Shown here: positions 54,619 through 64,000 of the stretch, in pieces
Layout: each line of letters begins with the position of its first letter
Position numbering within the stretch: the stretch's first letter is position 1
The notes under the pieces: generated by a model
The model's input: the letters and a program-made list of their open reading frames with translations, nothing else
What the model was told of the DNA's origin: nothing
Databases searched by the model: none
NCBI RefSeq assembly: GCF_902143515.1
Contig: NZ_CABFVD010000007.1
Span: 1-64,000 of the forward strand
DNA: 64,000 bases
From: Hathewaya massiliensis
Lineage (GTDB): Bacteria; Bacillota; Clostridia; Clostridiales; Clostridiaceae
Direction: 5' to 3'
Program-made: the position numbers and the translations under genes

Positions 54619-55944
54619 TTATATCTCTTCTCCTAAAAGAGAAAATGATTTTGCTTCTGTTATCTTAACATTTACAAGTTTTCCTATGTTATCTTTATTT
54701 CCAGTAAAGTTTACTAACTTTGAAGTTCTAGTCCTTCCCATTAACTTAGTTTCATCATTTTTGCTAAAACCTTCTACTAAAACTTCTACTACTTGATCTT
54801 GGTAAGCTTTATTCTTTTTTTCTGATATTTCATTTAAGGTTGTAACTAATCTATCAAATCTATCATGTTTAACTTTTTCAGAAATTTGATCCTCATATTC
54901 ATTAGCAGGAGTACCTTTTCTTCTAGAATATAGGAAAGTAAATGCAGAGTCATACTGAACTTTTTTAACAAGGTCTAATGTCTCATTAAAATCTTCCTCA
55001 GTTTCTCCTGGGAAACCTATAATAATATCCGTAGATAAAGATACATTAGGAATTCTCTTTTTAATTCTTTCTACAAGTTCTAGGTATTGCTCCCTTGTGT
55101 AGTGTCTATTCATCTTTTTTAATATTGTACTAGACCCTGATTGAACTGGTAGATGAATGTGTTCACATAATTTATCACATTCAGCTATAGCCTCTATAAC
55201 CTCATCTGATAGATCCTTTGGATGAGAAGTCATAAATCTTACTCTCTCTAAACCTTCTATTTTGTCTAGCCTTCTTAAAAGCCCTGCAAAATCTATTTTT
55301 GGTTCCAAACCTTTACCATATGAGTTTACATTTTGACCTAGTAGGGTTATTTCCTTATATCCTTTAGATACAAGAGACTTTATTTCCCTTTCAATATCTT
55401 CAGGGGTTCTACTTCTCTCCCTTCCTCTTACATAAGGAACTATACAGTAGGTGCAAAAGTTATTACAACCATACATTATGGTAACAAAGGCTTTTATATC
55501 ACTTAATCTATCTACTGGAATATCTTCTACTATATCTTTTTCCTTATCCCAAACATCTACAATAGGTCTTTCCCCACCTAGCACCCTAGTTAAATACTCA
55601 GAGAACTTATAAGCATTATGTGTTCCTATTATAATATCTACAAAAGGGAATTTTTTAGAAATCTCTTCTGCCATGCCCTTTTGTTGTGTCATACAACCAC
55701 AAACTGCAATTATTAAGTCCTTCTTTTTTTCCTTTAAATTTTTTAAAATACCTAAATGTCCAAAAACCTTTTGTTCTGCATTTTCCCTAACGCAACATGT
55801 ATTAAAAACTATTAAATCAGCATCTTCTCTATTATTAACATATTCATAATTTTTAAGCTTAAGCATTCCTGAGATTTTCTCTGAATCCTCTTCATTCATT
55901 TGACAACCCCAAGTTTCTATATAGTACTTCAATTTTTTATCCAT
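54619..55944 (-). CDS. miaB: tRNA-2-methylthio-N6-dimethylallyladenosine synthase MiaB
   Basis: MiaB adds a methylthio group to i6A37 of tRNA using radical SAM chemistry. The 441-residue protein has [26 protein letters not shown] and VCGCMTQQ (auxiliary cluster), the radical SAM motif CNNFCTYC, and a C-terminal TRAM domain. It heads the miaB-mutS-mutL-miaA-hfq run. Confidence 0.95.
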   Translation of the reverse strand: MDKKLKYYIETWGCQMNEEDSEKISGMLKLKNYEYVNNREDADLIVFNTCCVRENAEQKVFGHLGILKNLKEKKKDLIIAVCGCMTQQKGMAEEISKKFPFVDIIIGTHNAYKFSEYLTRVLGGERPIVDVWDKEKDIVEDIPVDRLSDIKAFVTIMYGCNNFCTYCIVPYVRGRERSRTPEDIEREIKSLVSKGYKEITLLGQNVNSYGKGLEPKIDFAGLLRRLDKIEGLERVRFMTSHPKDLSDEVIEAIAECDKLCEHIHLPVQSGSSTILKKMNRHYTREQYLELVERIKKRIPNVSLSTDIIIGFPGETEEDFNETLDLVKKVQYDSAFTFLYSRRKGTPANEYEDQISEKVKHDRFDRLVTTLNEISEKKNKAYQDQVVEVLVEGFSKNDETKLMGRTRTSKLVNFTGNKDNIGKLVNVKITEAKSFSLLGEEI

Positions 55945-56122
55945 TAGTAATCTCCTTTTCTACAGAATAATATTTATCACTAATATCTAATTATATATAA
56001 AAACAGTGTACTTTTAAAGTATTTTATACGTTTAATTATATTAAATCTAAATAGTTAATAAGTTGAAAATGGAATAAGTTCTAGAGTATAATAAATTCAT
56101 TAAAGAAAGGAGGCGAATTAAA

Positions 56123-57295
56123 ATGGATTTTAACTTTTCAAATAGGATACATAATATGGGTGCCTCTGAACTTGGGGATTTCTTGAAATTATCTGAAAAT
56201 AATAATCTTATTTCTTTTGCCGGTGGATTTCCGGCACCAGAGCTTTTCCCTAGTAAAGGATTAACTGAAATAACATATAAGGTTTTAAATGAATATTCAA
56301 GTATTTCACTTCAATACGGTGCTACAGAGGGATACACACCCTTAAGAGAAATTACTGCCCAATCTAGAATGCCTAGAGTGGGAGTAGAATGTACTACTAA
56401 AAATATACTCATAACTAGTGGTGCACAACAAGGCTTAGACTTCTCAGGAAAACTGTTTATTAATAATGGAGATACTATAATATGTGAAAGCCCTACCTAT
56501 TTAGGCGCGCTTTCAGCCTTTAGAGCTTATGAGCCTAATATCCTCCAATGTCCTATGGAATCTGATGGTATGGATATCAATATCTTAGAATACTTGCTTA
56601 AAAAAAATAAGAATGTAAAGTTCATATACACTATACCAGATTTTCAAAACCCTACTGGAATTACAATGTCTATTGAAAAGAGAAAAAATATAGCTTTCTT
56701 AGCTTCCAAATATAAAGTGCCAATAATTGAAGATGGACCCTATTCGGAGCTTTCCTTCGAAGACTTTATATATCCTAGTATAAAAAGTTTTGATAAAGAA
56801 GGTTATGTAATATATTTGGGAACTTTTTCTAAGATTTTTTGTCCTGGACTTAGAATAGGATGGGTATGTGCAGAGGAGGATATAATCAAAAAGCTTATTC
56901 TATGTAAACAAGGAGCTGATTTGCAACCAAGTACTTTTAACCAGTTACTAATTTATGAATACTTAAAAAATTATAATATTAATTCACATATAAATAATCT
57001 AAGAAGTGTGTATAAAAACAGAAGAGATGCCATGTTAAAGGCAATTTCTACATATCTCCCAGAATACATTACTGCAACGCATCCTAAAGGTGGTCTTTTT
57101 ACTTGGATAGAAGTTTCAAAAAATTACACTTCAAAAGAGTTTTATAAAAGAGCTTTAGAAGAAAATGTAGCCTTTGTAATTGGAGATGCCTTTTTTGCCT
57201 TTGAAGATGATCATAATCACCTTAGGGCTAATTATTCCTGCATGAATGAAGATCAAATTTTTCAAGGTATCAAAAGATTAAGAAAGTTTTTGTAA
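56123..57295 (+). CDS. PLP-dependent aminotransferase (LysN/2-aminoadipate type)
   Basis: A 390-residue fold-type I aminotransferase similar to 2-aminoadipate and aromatic aminotransferases. ISFAGGFPAPELFP near residue 30, YTIPDFQNPTG, and the PLP lysine in YLGTFSKIFCPGLRIGW are visible. It lacks the N-terminal GntR helix-turn-helix of MocR regulators, so it is an enzyme rather than a regulator. The substrate is unknown. AAAGGAGG supports the start. Confidence 0.83.
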   Translation: MDFNFSNRIHNMGASELGDFLKLSENNNLISFAGGFPAPELFPSKGLTEITYKVLNEYSSISLQYGATEGYTPLREITAQSRMPRVGVECTTKNILITSGAQQGLDFSGKLFINNGDTIICESPTYLGALSAFRAYEPNILQCPMESDGMDINILEYLLKKNKNVKFIYTIPDFQNPTGITMSIEKRKNIAFLASKYKVPIIEDGPYSELSFEDFIYPSIKSFDKEGYVIYLGTFSKIFCPGLRIGWVCAEEDIIKKLILCKQGADLQPSTFNQLLIYEYLKNYNINSHINNLRSVYKNRRDAMLKAISTYLPEYITATHPKGGLFTWIEVSKNYTSKEFYKRALEENVAFVIGDAFFAFEDDHNHLRANYSCMNEDQIFQGIKRLRKFL

Positions 57296-57306
57296 ATAAC
57301 AGTTGA

Positions 57307-57353
57307 AAACTAACCCTTAAATCATTTAAAATATAGATGGGTTAGTTTAATAG
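57307..57353 (+). terminator. Terminator of the first aminotransferase gene
   Basis: AAACTAACCC (57307-57316) pairs exactly with GGGTTAGTTT (57339-57348). Confidence 0.75.
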
Positions 57354-57414
57354 TTTTAAATTAACTTAATATGCTAATTATATAATATTAAGCAGAAATC
57401 ACGGGGGGAAAAAA

Positions 57415-58611
57415 ATGAAATTATCTAAAAGGATTCAAGATATGCAATTTTCACCAATAAGAAAACTAGTTCCATTTGGCGAAGAAGCTAAAAAAAGAGG
57501 GGTTAAAGTATACCATTTAAATATTGGTCAACCTGATATAGAGACACCTAAAACCTTTGTGGAGGGGTTACACAAATACGATGAAAAGGTTTTAAAGTAT
57601 GCTAACTCTCAAGGATTAAATGAACTTATTGAAAGTTTTAGAGCTTATTATAAAGAATGGAACATAGATTTCGATAAAGACGAAATAATAATTGCAAATG
57701 GTGGTTCAGAAGCTATTATGTTTGCATTAATGGCAATTTGTGATAACGGTGATGAAGTTATTATTCCAGAACCATTCTACACTAACTACAATGGTTTCTC
57801 AGCTGTAGCTGGTGCAAAAGTTGTTCCTTTCCAAACAAAAGCGGAAGATGGGTTCCACCTTCCAAGGAAAGAAGAAATAGTAAGCAAAATCACTGATAAA
57901 ACAAGAGCTATAATGGTTTCTAACCCTGGAAATCCAACTGGAGTTGTTTATACTAAGGAAGAAATTAGAATGCTTGGTGATATCGCAAAAGAACATAATA
58001 TTTACTTAATTGCAGATGAAGTTTATAGAGAATTTGTATACGATAACTTAAAATATACTTCTGCCCTTTATTTAGACGATATATTAGATAGAGTAATATT
58101 AATCGATTCTGTATCTAAACGTTATAGCGCTTGTGGAGCTAGAATTGGCCTTGTAGCTTCTAAAAATAAAGAGTTAATGAGTGAAATATTAAAGCTTGCT
58201 CAATCAAGACTTTGTGTTCCAACTGTAGAACAAATAGCTTGTGCTAATTTAATTAACACTCCAAAGAGCTATTTCGACGAAGTATTAAACGAATATGAAA
58301 AAAGAAGAGATATTCTATATGCTAAACTTTCAGAAATTCCAGGAGTTATTTGTGAAAAACCAACAGGTGCTTTCTATGTTGTAGCAAAACTTCCTATTAA
58401 ATCAGGAGAAGATTTTGCAAAGTGGTTATTAACAGATTTTAATCATGATAACAAAACTGTAATGGTAGCTCCAGCTGAAGGTTTCTATGCAACAGAAGGT
58501 TTAGGTAAGGATGAAATTAGAATATCTTACTGCTTAAATGCTGAAGCACTAGAAGATGCTATGAACATTTTAGCAATAGCTATTAAAAAGTATAAAGAAA
58601 TAGAAAAATAG
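57415..58611 (+). CDS. Pyridoxal phosphate-dependent aminotransferase, aspartate aminotransferase-like
   Basis: A 398-residue class I aminotransferase. LNIGQPDIETP near residue 37, the VSNPGNPTGVVYT segment and the PLP lysine in DSVSKRYSACGARIG are clear. The C-terminal EIRISYCLN carries the Arg that holds the substrate carboxylate. It probably moves amino groups between aspartate or similar amino acids and 2-oxoglutarate. It is separate from the preceding aminotransferase by a terminator. Confidence 0.85.
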   Translation: MKLSKRIQDMQFSPIRKLVPFGEEAKKRGVKVYHLNIGQPDIETPKTFVEGLHKYDEKVLKYANSQGLNELIESFRAYYKEWNIDFDKDEIIIANGGSEAIMFALMAICDNGDEVIIPEPFYTNYNGFSAVAGAKVVPFQTKAEDGFHLPRKEEIVSKITDKTRAIMVSNPGNPTGVVYTKEEIRMLGDIAKEHNIYLIADEVYREFVYDNLKYTSALYLDDILDRVILIDSVSKRYSACGARIGLVASKNKELMSEILKLAQSRLCVPTVEQIACANLINTPKSYFDEVLNEYEKRRDILYAKLSEIPGVICEKPTGAFYVVAKLPIKSGEDFAKWLLTDFNHDNKTVMVAPAEGFYATEGLGKDEIRISYCLNAEALEDAMNILAIAIKKYKEIEK

Positions 58612-58620
58612 TATATTAAT

Positions 58621-58656
58621 AAAAACAGCCTCTTTTAATTAAAAGATGCTGTTTTT
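58621..58656. terminator. Bidirectional terminator
   Basis: AAAACAGC (58621-58628) and GCTGTTTT (58647-58654) extended by TCTTTT/AAAAGA, with one mismatch. It lies between the aminotransferase and the converging GNAT gene. Confidence 0.8.
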
Positions 58657-59529
58657 TATATTCCAAGTACTTATTTTTTTGTTAACCTTAAAACCATATG
58701 CTTTATATAAATTTACGGCAATCTCATTGTGGCTGTATACCTTTATTTTTAATAACTCTTCTTCAGGGGCAATGATTTTAGCAAGTTTTATAAGTTGATC
58801 TAATAGAATTTTTCCATATCCCTTTCTTCTTCTATTTGGTATTACTCCAAAGTTTACAATAGTTAAATAATCATCTTCTAATATAAGTTGACCATAGCCA
58901 ATATATTCCTCCTTAAACTTTAGAAAAACACCTCCACCTTCTATATAATAATTTTGTTTCTCATCCTCTAAAATATCATCAATATTAAGCGGTACTCTAT
59001 TTTCACATTGAAATATTTCATTTTGAACATTACACCTAATTTGTTCATGAATACCCTCTTTAAAATATTCAATAGAAATATCATCTTGTAAAAAATAGTT
59101 TTCAGCAAGTCTGTAATCATTTAGACTTAAATCCATTTCTAATATACTATTGTGTTTTTTAAAATGAAACTTAGTAAGAAACTCTTCATTTATATTATTA
59201 TCTTCACATCTATAGGTAACAGATGAAGCTTTTTTAAATATACTCCATATACTAGAAGTTATACTTACTAAATTAAAATTTGGCAAAGTATAAAACTGAT
59301 TTATGTTACACTTTATACCTTTAAAAGAGTTTACCCATATAAACCCTGCTATACAATTATTATATTTTAATATTTTTGCATTTTTTCTTAAGAAAAATCT
59401 TTTAAAATAGTTAGACTTATTATATATATTAAAAAAATCTTCATTAAGAATATTAAATTGTTTATTATATTCTCTATAAGCTTTTAATTCTTTAACATTA
59501 TTATGTTTAATATTTTCCCAGGTTATCAT
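58639..59529 (-). CDS. GNAT family N-acetyltransferase
   Basis: A 296-residue protein whose C-terminal half is a GNAT domain: LTIVNFGVIPNRRRKGYGKILLDQL (split around residues 223-247) holds the acetyl-CoA loop RRKGYG, and NEIAVNLYKAYGFKV is the usual end. The N-terminal half (about 1-150) has no clear motif and may be a degenerate GNAT unit. The gene is 19 bases after a CotS-like gene and probably co-transcribed. Substrate unknown. Confidence 0.78.
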   Translation of the reverse strand: MITWENIKHNNVKELKAYREYNKQFNILNEDFFNIYNKSNYFKRFFLRKNAKILKYNNCIAGFIWVNSFKGIKCNINQFYTLPNFNLVSITSSIWSIFKKASSVTYRCEDNNINEEFLTKFHFKKHNSILEMDLSLNDYRLAENYFLQDDISIEYFKEGIHEQIRCNVQNEIFQCENRVPLNIDDILEDEKQNYYIEGGGVFLKFKEEYIGYGQLILEDDYLTIVNFGVIPNRRRKGYGKILLDQLIKLAKIIAPEEELLKIKVYSHNEIAVNLYKAYGFKVNKKISTWNIKNSIF

Positions 59530-59548
59530 AGTTTTCTTCCTCTATTAA

Positions 59549-60607
59549 CTAATTATTATATTTATTTAAGAAATAAATATACTCTTCGTAAAACTTATCT
59601 TGTCCCTCTGTAGAAGCTAAAATATTATCTAATTTTTTCTTGTATTTTATTTCACTCCAATTCTTGTGTTTTTTATATCGCTTTTTCCCCAACTTCCAAA
59701 ACTTATGCGGAAAAATTATAAGAGAAAGCATAATTTCAAGTTCATTCTTATTTAATGGATAAATAGAGTTATATGATATTATTAGTTCTTCTGCCTTTTT
59801 AAAATCCCAACTATAGTCTTTTTTATGCATTAACCTTCTTATAAACCTTCCTAAATCATTAACCCTTAAATCTATTATAATACGATTTAAATCAATTAAA
59901 AAATATTCCTCATCTTTTTTTATTACATTTTGATAATAAAAGCTTCTATGGCATATAGGTTTTTTCTTTTCTGCTTCCTTACTTAATTTATAGTAAGATG
60001 ATATATTTAAAAGATTAAGAGAATTCAAAGCCCTTTCTATAAATAATTCTATATTGTCAAAATACAAATAGTCAAATTCTGTTTTAAGGATTTTTTTATC
60101 TATGATATGTTTATAACTAATCATATCATTTATACATTCTTTATATATATCAGGCCAATTTTTTAGACAGTTTTTAAGTTTATATTGTTTTGTATTTATT
60201 TCTTCAGCACAGAGGTGGAACTTAGCTAGAAGTTTTATTCCTTCCTTTGCTTCCTCTATATTAGAGAAATCACATTCTCTCCCCTCTACCCAATCAGTCA
60301 TTAAGAATAAATATCCCTTATGACTTATATATACATTTCCCTTTTTAGTAATTAAATATCTAGGGGTATTTTTAAAACCACTTTTTAAAAGATCTTCTGT
60401 AAGTTTATATGAATTTAGTATTTTCTTTTTGCCGCTTTTCATTCTTTTTAAGCAGTAACTATTGTTTTGCATATCTATTATTTTGTAAGCACTTCTAACT
60501 CTATAAGCCTCTTTTAATGTTATTGAATACTTACTACATACATATGATATATTATTAAGCTCTTTATCACTTATATTATTATTTAATAGCTTATCATTTC
60601 TATTCAA
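59549..60607 (-). CDS. CotS/YutH-like spore coat protein, kinase fold
   Basis: A 352-residue protein similar to the CotS family of spore coat proteins, which have a protein/aminoglycoside kinase fold. YCLKRMKSGKKKI gives the N-lobe lysine, FLMTDWVEGR the hinge, and ICHRSFYYQNVI (218-229) aligns to the H-x-D-x4-N catalytic loop. The catalytic Asp is Ser222 here, while His220, Asn227 and the following Asp239 (FLIDLNR) remain. It is probably not an active kinase. Coat localisation is by family only. Confidence 0.75.
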   Translation of the reverse strand: MNRNDKLLNNNISDKELNNISYVCSKYSITLKEAYRVRSAYKIIDMQNNSYCLKRMKSGKKKILNSYKLTEDLLKSGFKNTPRYLITKKGNVYISHKGYLFLMTDWVEGRECDFSNIEEAKEGIKLLAKFHLCAEEINTKQYKLKNCLKNWPDIYKECINDMISYKHIIDKKILKTEFDYLYFDNIELFIERALNSLNLLNISSYYKLSKEAEKKKPICHRSFYYQNVIKKDEEYFLIDLNRIIIDLRVNDLGRFIRRLMHKKDYSWDFKKAEELIISYNSIYPLNKNELEIMLSLIIFPHKFWKLGKKRYKKHKNWSEIKYKKKLDNILASTEGQDKFYEEYIYFLNKYNN

Positions 60608-60680
60608 ATATATTCCTCCAAAACCATTGCTATTAAATTATATTATAAATACAAAAATATATTACTCTAAAAAAAACACA

Positions 60681-60707
60681 TAAAACGCGAAATATTCGCG
60701 TTTTATA
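60681..60707 (-). terminator. Terminator of the ispH-rpsA to cmk run
   Basis: TAAAACGCGAA (60681-60691) pairs with TTCGCGTTTTA (60695-60705). On the minus strand it is followed by a run of T. Confidence 0.8.
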
Positions 60708-60709
60708 TA

Positions 60710-62629
60710 TTAAATATCCATTAACTCTTTTGTACTTAGAGAAATTCTTTTGTTTTTACCATCTACATCTATGATCTTAGCTTTTATACTTTCACCTATT
60801 TTTAGAACGTCCTGTGGTTTTTCAATTCTATTATGACTTATCTGTGATACATGCAGCAAGGCATCTACTCCAGGTTCTAACTCTACAAAAGCTCCAAAGT
60901 CTGTAAATCTTACGATTTTACCTAGAACAATATTTCCTATAGGATATTTTTCTTCGATATTATTCCAAGGGTTTTGAATTAATTTTTTAAGACTTAAGGA
61001 TAGCTTTTTATTTTCTTTATCTATATCTAAAACATAAACTTTAATTTCTTCTCCAATTTTTAGTATATCACTAATTTTTTCAACTTTACCCCAAGATATT
61101 TCTGATATATGAAGTAAACCATCTACTCCATTAACTTCAACAAAGGCACCAAAATTATTTATTCTTCTTACAACCCCACTTACAATTGAATCTTTTTCTA
61201 TAGAACCCCAAGTGTTTTCTTCCTTATGTTTTTTTTCTTCTTCTAATATAGTTTTTCTAGATACAACTATCTTTGTATTACGTTTATCCTTGTTAAATTC
61301 TATAACTCTAACTTCTATATCTTTTCCTATAAAATCACTTAAATTTTCTACGTAATTTAGTTGAACTTGAGATGCTGGTAAGAATATTTTAATGCCTTTA
61401 AATTTTCCTACAAGACCACCTTTAACTTCTTCTTTAATTTTAACTGTTATTTTCAATTTATTTTCTAAAGAATCCTTTAAGATTTTATAGCCTTCTTCTC
61501 TTTCAAATTCTATTCTAGATAAAACTACATTACCATCAGAATTCTTAACCTGTATAACCTTAGCTTCAATAATATCACCTTGATTAAATATATCTGTAAG
61601 ACGACAATTCTCATCACTGGTTACTTCATTTAAGGGTAATACTCCATCTGATTTATAATTTAAATCTATATAAGCCTCTTTAGCGTTAATAGATATAATT
61701 TCACCTTTTACTACCTTTCCTACAAAAATCTTATCTTCATTTTCTTCCATATACTTAAGTTGTTCACTCATTTGAGTATCTATGTTCTCCATATTTTCCA
61801 TCTTTGTAATCGCCTCCTCAATTATCCACTGTGGTGTTGATGCTCCAGCAGTTACACCAATATTATTAAAATATTTTAATTCCTTTGGAAGTTCTTTAGC
61901 ATTTTCAATATGATAAGTATTCTCACAATTTTCTTTGCAAATTTCATAAAGTTTTGTGGTGTTGGAGCTATTTTTCCCTCCAATTACAATCATAGCATCT
62001 ACATTTTTTGATAATTCTGTAGCAGCCCTTTGTCTTACCTCAGTTGCATTGCATATAGTATTAAAAGCAACCACTTCTTTACACTTTGTAGTTACTATGG
62101 ATAAAACCTTTTCCCAATTACTTTGTTTTTCAGTAGTTTGAGATACCAAACATACTTTACCATTTAGATTTATATCTTTTAAATCACTGCCATCCTTAGA
62201 AATAATAGCTTCATCATTACAACTTCCATTTATACCTATAACCTCAGGATGATTTTTGTCCCCTACTATTATTATGGTGTAATTTTCTTTATGATGTTTA
62301 GCAACTTTTTTATGAATATTGCTAACATAAGGACAAGTTGCATCTACTACATCAAACCCATTGTCTATTAAAGTATTTTTAATAGAAGGTTTTACTCCAT
62401 GTGATCTAATAATAATAGTATCTCCAATTTTTAAATTATCTATTTCATTAAATTCTATTGGGTTTATATTATTCTTTTTCAAGGAACTAACAACATCGTT
62501 ATTATGAATAAGTGGGCCTAAAGTAAATATAGAATTGTTTTTTTCCTCACTTATATTCACAGCAGTATCTACAGCTCTCTTCACACCAAAACAAAATCCT
62601 GCATTATCTGCTAAAGTTATTTTCTTCAT
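60710..62629 (-). CDS. ispH: Bifunctional IspH (HMBPP reductase) - ribosomal protein S1 fusion
   Basis: A 639-residue fusion. Residues 1-285 are IspH, the last enzyme of the MEP isoprenoid pathway, with its three cluster cysteines in NAGFCFG (Cys13), DATCPYV and NTICNAT. From about 300 there are four S1 RNA-binding repeats, the Firmicute-type ribosomal protein S1, ending RISLSTKELMDI. Fusions like this are known in clostridia. There is no frameshift or stop in the join (about 285-300). It lies 12 bases after cmk. Confidence 0.94.
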   Translation of the reverse strand: MKKITLADNAGFCFGVKRAVDTAVNISEEKNNSIFTLGPLIHNNDVVSSLKKNNINPIEFNEIDNLKIGDTIIIRSHGVKPSIKNTLIDNGFDVVDATCPYVSNIHKKVAKHHKENYTIIIVGDKNHPEVIGINGSCNDEAIISKDGSDLKDINLNGKVCLVSQTTEKQSNWEKVLSIVTTKCKEVVAFNTICNATEVRQRAATELSKNVDAMIVIGGKNSSNTTKLYEICKENCENTYHIENAKELPKELKYFNNIGVTAGASTPQWIIEEAITKMENMENIDTQMSEQLKYMEENEDKIFVGKVVKGEIISINAKEAYIDLNYKSDGVLPLNEVTSDENCRLTDIFNQGDIIEAKVIQVKNSDGNVVLSRIEFEREEGYKILKDSLENKLKITVKIKEEVKGGLVGKFKGIKIFLPASQVQLNYVENLSDFIGKDIEVRVIEFNKDKRNTKIVVSRKTILEEEKKHKEENTWGSIEKDSIVSGVVRRINNFGAFVEVNGVDGLLHISEISWGKVEKISDILKIGEEIKVYVLDIDKENKKLSLSLKKLIQNPWNNIEEKYPIGNIVLGKIVRFTDFGAFVELEPGVDALLHVSQISHNRIEKPQDVLKIGESIKAKIIDVDGKNKRISLSTKELMDI

Positions 62630-62641
62630 ACTATAGCCTCC

Positions 62642-63295
62642 TTATTTAGAAGGATTAATATGTTCTATCATTCCATTTATAACTTCTTCTATAGTTTTTC
62701 CTGTAGAATCTATAAGAAAAGCATCTTCTGCTTTCTTTAGAGGATCAACTTCTCTATTTGAATCATATTCATCTCTTCTAATTATCTCATCTAATATACT
62801 ATTAAATTCAATATCAATATTTTTATCCTTTAACTCTTTATACCTTCTAGTTGCTCTTTCATAGGCAGAAGCTGTAAGAAAAAATTTATATGGTGCATCT
62901 TTTAAAACAACTGTTCCTATATCTCTTCCATCCATTACCACATTATAATTAGCAGCAATTTTTTGTTGCAAAGTTACAAGTTTCTTTCTAACAATTCTAT
63001 TAGCTGCATATTTAGAAACATTATTACTTATATAAGGAGACCTTATTTCATCCTCGATATCAATTCCATTTAAGATTAAGTTATCCTCATTAAAATGCAT
63101 ATCTAAGCTATCTATTAATTTATCTAAAGCCATATCCTCTTTCTCACTTATATTATTTTTAAGTGCAATATAAGCTATAGCCCTATACATAGAGCCAGTA
63201 TTTACATATATAAGACCTAGTTTCTTTGCAAGTAATTTTGCAATAGTACTTTTACCTGCACCAGCAGGTCCATCTATAGCAATATTATATTTCAA
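62642..63295 (-). CDS. cmk: Cytidylate kinase
   Basis: Cmk phosphorylates CMP and dCMP. The P-loop GPAGAGKST lies at the N-terminus, followed by GSMYRAIAY, MDGRDIGTVV and the C-terminal IDSTGKTIEEV. About 217 residues, normal length. I prefer the TTG at 63295, ten bases after AGAAAGG; a GTG at 63304 is only one base from that site. The order (HI0933-type flavoprotein)-cmk-ispH/rpsA is shared with other clostridia. Confidence 0.93.
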   Translation of the reverse strand: MKYNIAIDGPAGAGKSTIAKLLAKKLGLIYVNTGSMYRAIAYIALKNNISEKEDMALDKLIDSLDMHFNEDNLILNGIDIEDEIRSPYISNNVSKYAANRIVRKKLVTLQQKIAANYNVVMDGRDIGTVVLKDAPYKFFLTASAYERATRRYKELKDKNIDIEFNSILDEIIRRDEYDSNREVDPLKKAEDAFLIDSTGKTIEEVINGMIEHINPSK

Positions 63296-63365
63296 TTTCT
63301 TCACGCCTTTCTTCTTAGTATATAATTTATATTCTATATCTATTTTAAAATTCCTTTAATATAAG

Positions 63366-64000
63366 CTATATACTAATTCCTGCTAAATATCCTGTAGAAA
63401 AGGCTATTTGAAGATTATATCCACCTGTATACCCATGAATATCAATTACTTCACCTGCAAAAGATAGATTTTTGATCTTTTTAGATTTCATAGTGGAAGA
63501 ATCTATTTCTTTTGTAGAAATACCACCTGCAGTTATAATAGCTTCTGCTATAGGTCTATACTTCTTAATATGAAGTTCCAAACTAGTTAATATATTTAAA
63601 AGCCTTTTTCTCTCTTCCTTTGTAATAAGATTAACTTTTTTATTTGGATCTATTTCTGAAAGTTTAATTACAATATCTATAAGTTTATTCGGCAATAAAT
63701 CATTTAAAGCATTTTTAAAATCCTTATTTAGATATTTTTGAAAATCCTTTTGAATTCTTTTATCTAGTTCATTTAACTCTAAAGCAGGCTTTAAATTAAT
63801 AAAAAGACTTAATCCTTCTTTGGTTAGTTTTTCATCTATTTTAGCACTAGCACTTAATATAAGTGGTCCTGATACTCCAAAATGAGTAAATAACATCTCA
63901 CCAAAATCTTTATATAGAACTTTATTCTTATGCTTAAATTTTACTTCAACATTTTTTAATGAAAGACCTTGAAGCTCCTTAATCCAAGTTTCTTCTGTTT
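63366..64000 (-). CDS. HI0933/YhiN family FAD-binding oxidoreductase, 3' part
   Basis: The reading frame is open from the right edge of the window (first full codon near 63998) to the stop at 63366; the N-terminus and FAD-binding motif lie outside. Visible are WIKELQGLSLKNVEVKFKHK, LFTHFGVSGPLIL and the C-terminal AIITAGGISTKEID with the second FAD-contacting segment GEVIDIHGYTGGYNLQ. Members are annotated as NAD(P)/FAD-dependent oxidoreductase or aminoacetone oxidase; the reaction is uncertain. A start at 63896 would be internal. Confidence 0.85.
   Translation of the reverse strand, partial: TEETWIKELQGLSLKNVEVKFKHKNKVLYKDFGEMLFTHFGVSGPLILSASAKIDEKLTKEGLSLFINLKPALELNELDKRIQKDFQKYLNKDFKNALNDLLPNKLIDIVIKLSEIDPNKKVNLITKEERKRLLNILTSLELHIKKYRPIAEAIITAGGISTKEIDSSTMKSKKIKNLSFAGEVIDIHGYTGGYNLQIAFSTGYLAGISI

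Noticed and set aside
56003-56030. TACTTTTAAAGTA palindrome between miaB and the aminotransferase
   Set aside because: Short and AT-rich, with no promoter alignment that makes it an operator.
1-64000. CRISPR arrays, tRNA or rRNA genes, prophage or toxin-antitoxin modules
   Set aside because: No regularly spaced repeats, no cloverleaf with matching acceptor stem, and no phage structural or toxin-antitoxin genes were seen.

Overview
The window is a low-GC, spore-former chromosome segment from a Clostridium sensu stricto (cluster I) type organism. The evidence is the strongly AT-rich composition, GGAGG-type ribosome binding sites, sporulation genes (spoVS, spoIIIE/ftsK, a CotS-like coat protein, ymxH), a clostridial-type IspH-ribosomal protein S1 fusion, and gene order shared with Bacillus and Clostridium. 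I do not assign a species. No rRNA, tRNA, CRISPR array, prophage or plasmid function was found.

Left part (1-23.3 kb), almost all on the + strand: a conserved information-processing block. It starts with a structured element of unknown type and a rimP leader. The rimP-nusA-ylxR-ylxQ-infB-rbfA-nrnA-truB-ribF operon follows, then rpsO, pnp, an M16 peptidase, ymxH, an aspartokinase, a TepA-like ClpP homologue, spoIIIE/ftsK, rimO, pgsA, recA (with a LexA box), rny, spoVS, an RluB-type pseudouridine synthase and an MnmM-like tRNA methyltransferase. Several leaders carry hairpins that would mask the Shine-Dalgarno sequence (ymxH, tepA, rny). spoVS is flanked by two related hairpin elements that I cannot assign to a known RNA family.

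Middle part (23.3-44.6 kb), mixed strands: metabolism and accessory genes. These are an RpiR-type regulator, glutamate dehydrogenase, a HAD phosphatase and the CCA-adding enzyme. An intact IS4-type element (28031-29475, 9-bp target duplication) sits just after the cca stop codon. Next come asnA under an asparagine T-box, a degenerate CapA-like membrane-anchored protein with palindromes around its promoter, and a nicotinamidase plus ADP-ribosylglycohydrolase pair behind a perfect-consensus promoter. The segment continues with a rubredoxin-reductase-like flavoprotein, thiC under a TPP riboswitch, a 50-residue conserved-looking small protein, yajQ, potABCD (whose probable promoter spacer contains ten consecutive T), a CBS-domain protein, a DUF378 membrane protein and purB.

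Right part (44.6-64 kb), mostly - strand: a Xer-like recombinase, a zinc-ribbon protein and lexA (LexA box over its -35), then the conserved block ynbB-hfq-miaA-mutL-mutS-miaB, which lies on the opposite strand from the left block. Two aminotransferases on the + strand follow. The end holds a GNAT/CotS-like pair, the ispH-rpsA fusion, cmk and the 3' part of an HI0933-type flavoprotein that runs off the window.

Together the genes cover translation initiation and RNA maturation or decay (rimP to pnp, rny, hfq), DNA repair and the SOS response (recA, lexA, mutSL), sporulation, and nitrogen, NAD, thiamine and polyamine supply. The most unusual signals are the paired hairpins around spoVS, the T10 promoter spacer of the polyamine operon, the NAD-related two-gene module, and two proteins that look like catalytically dead versions of enzyme folds.
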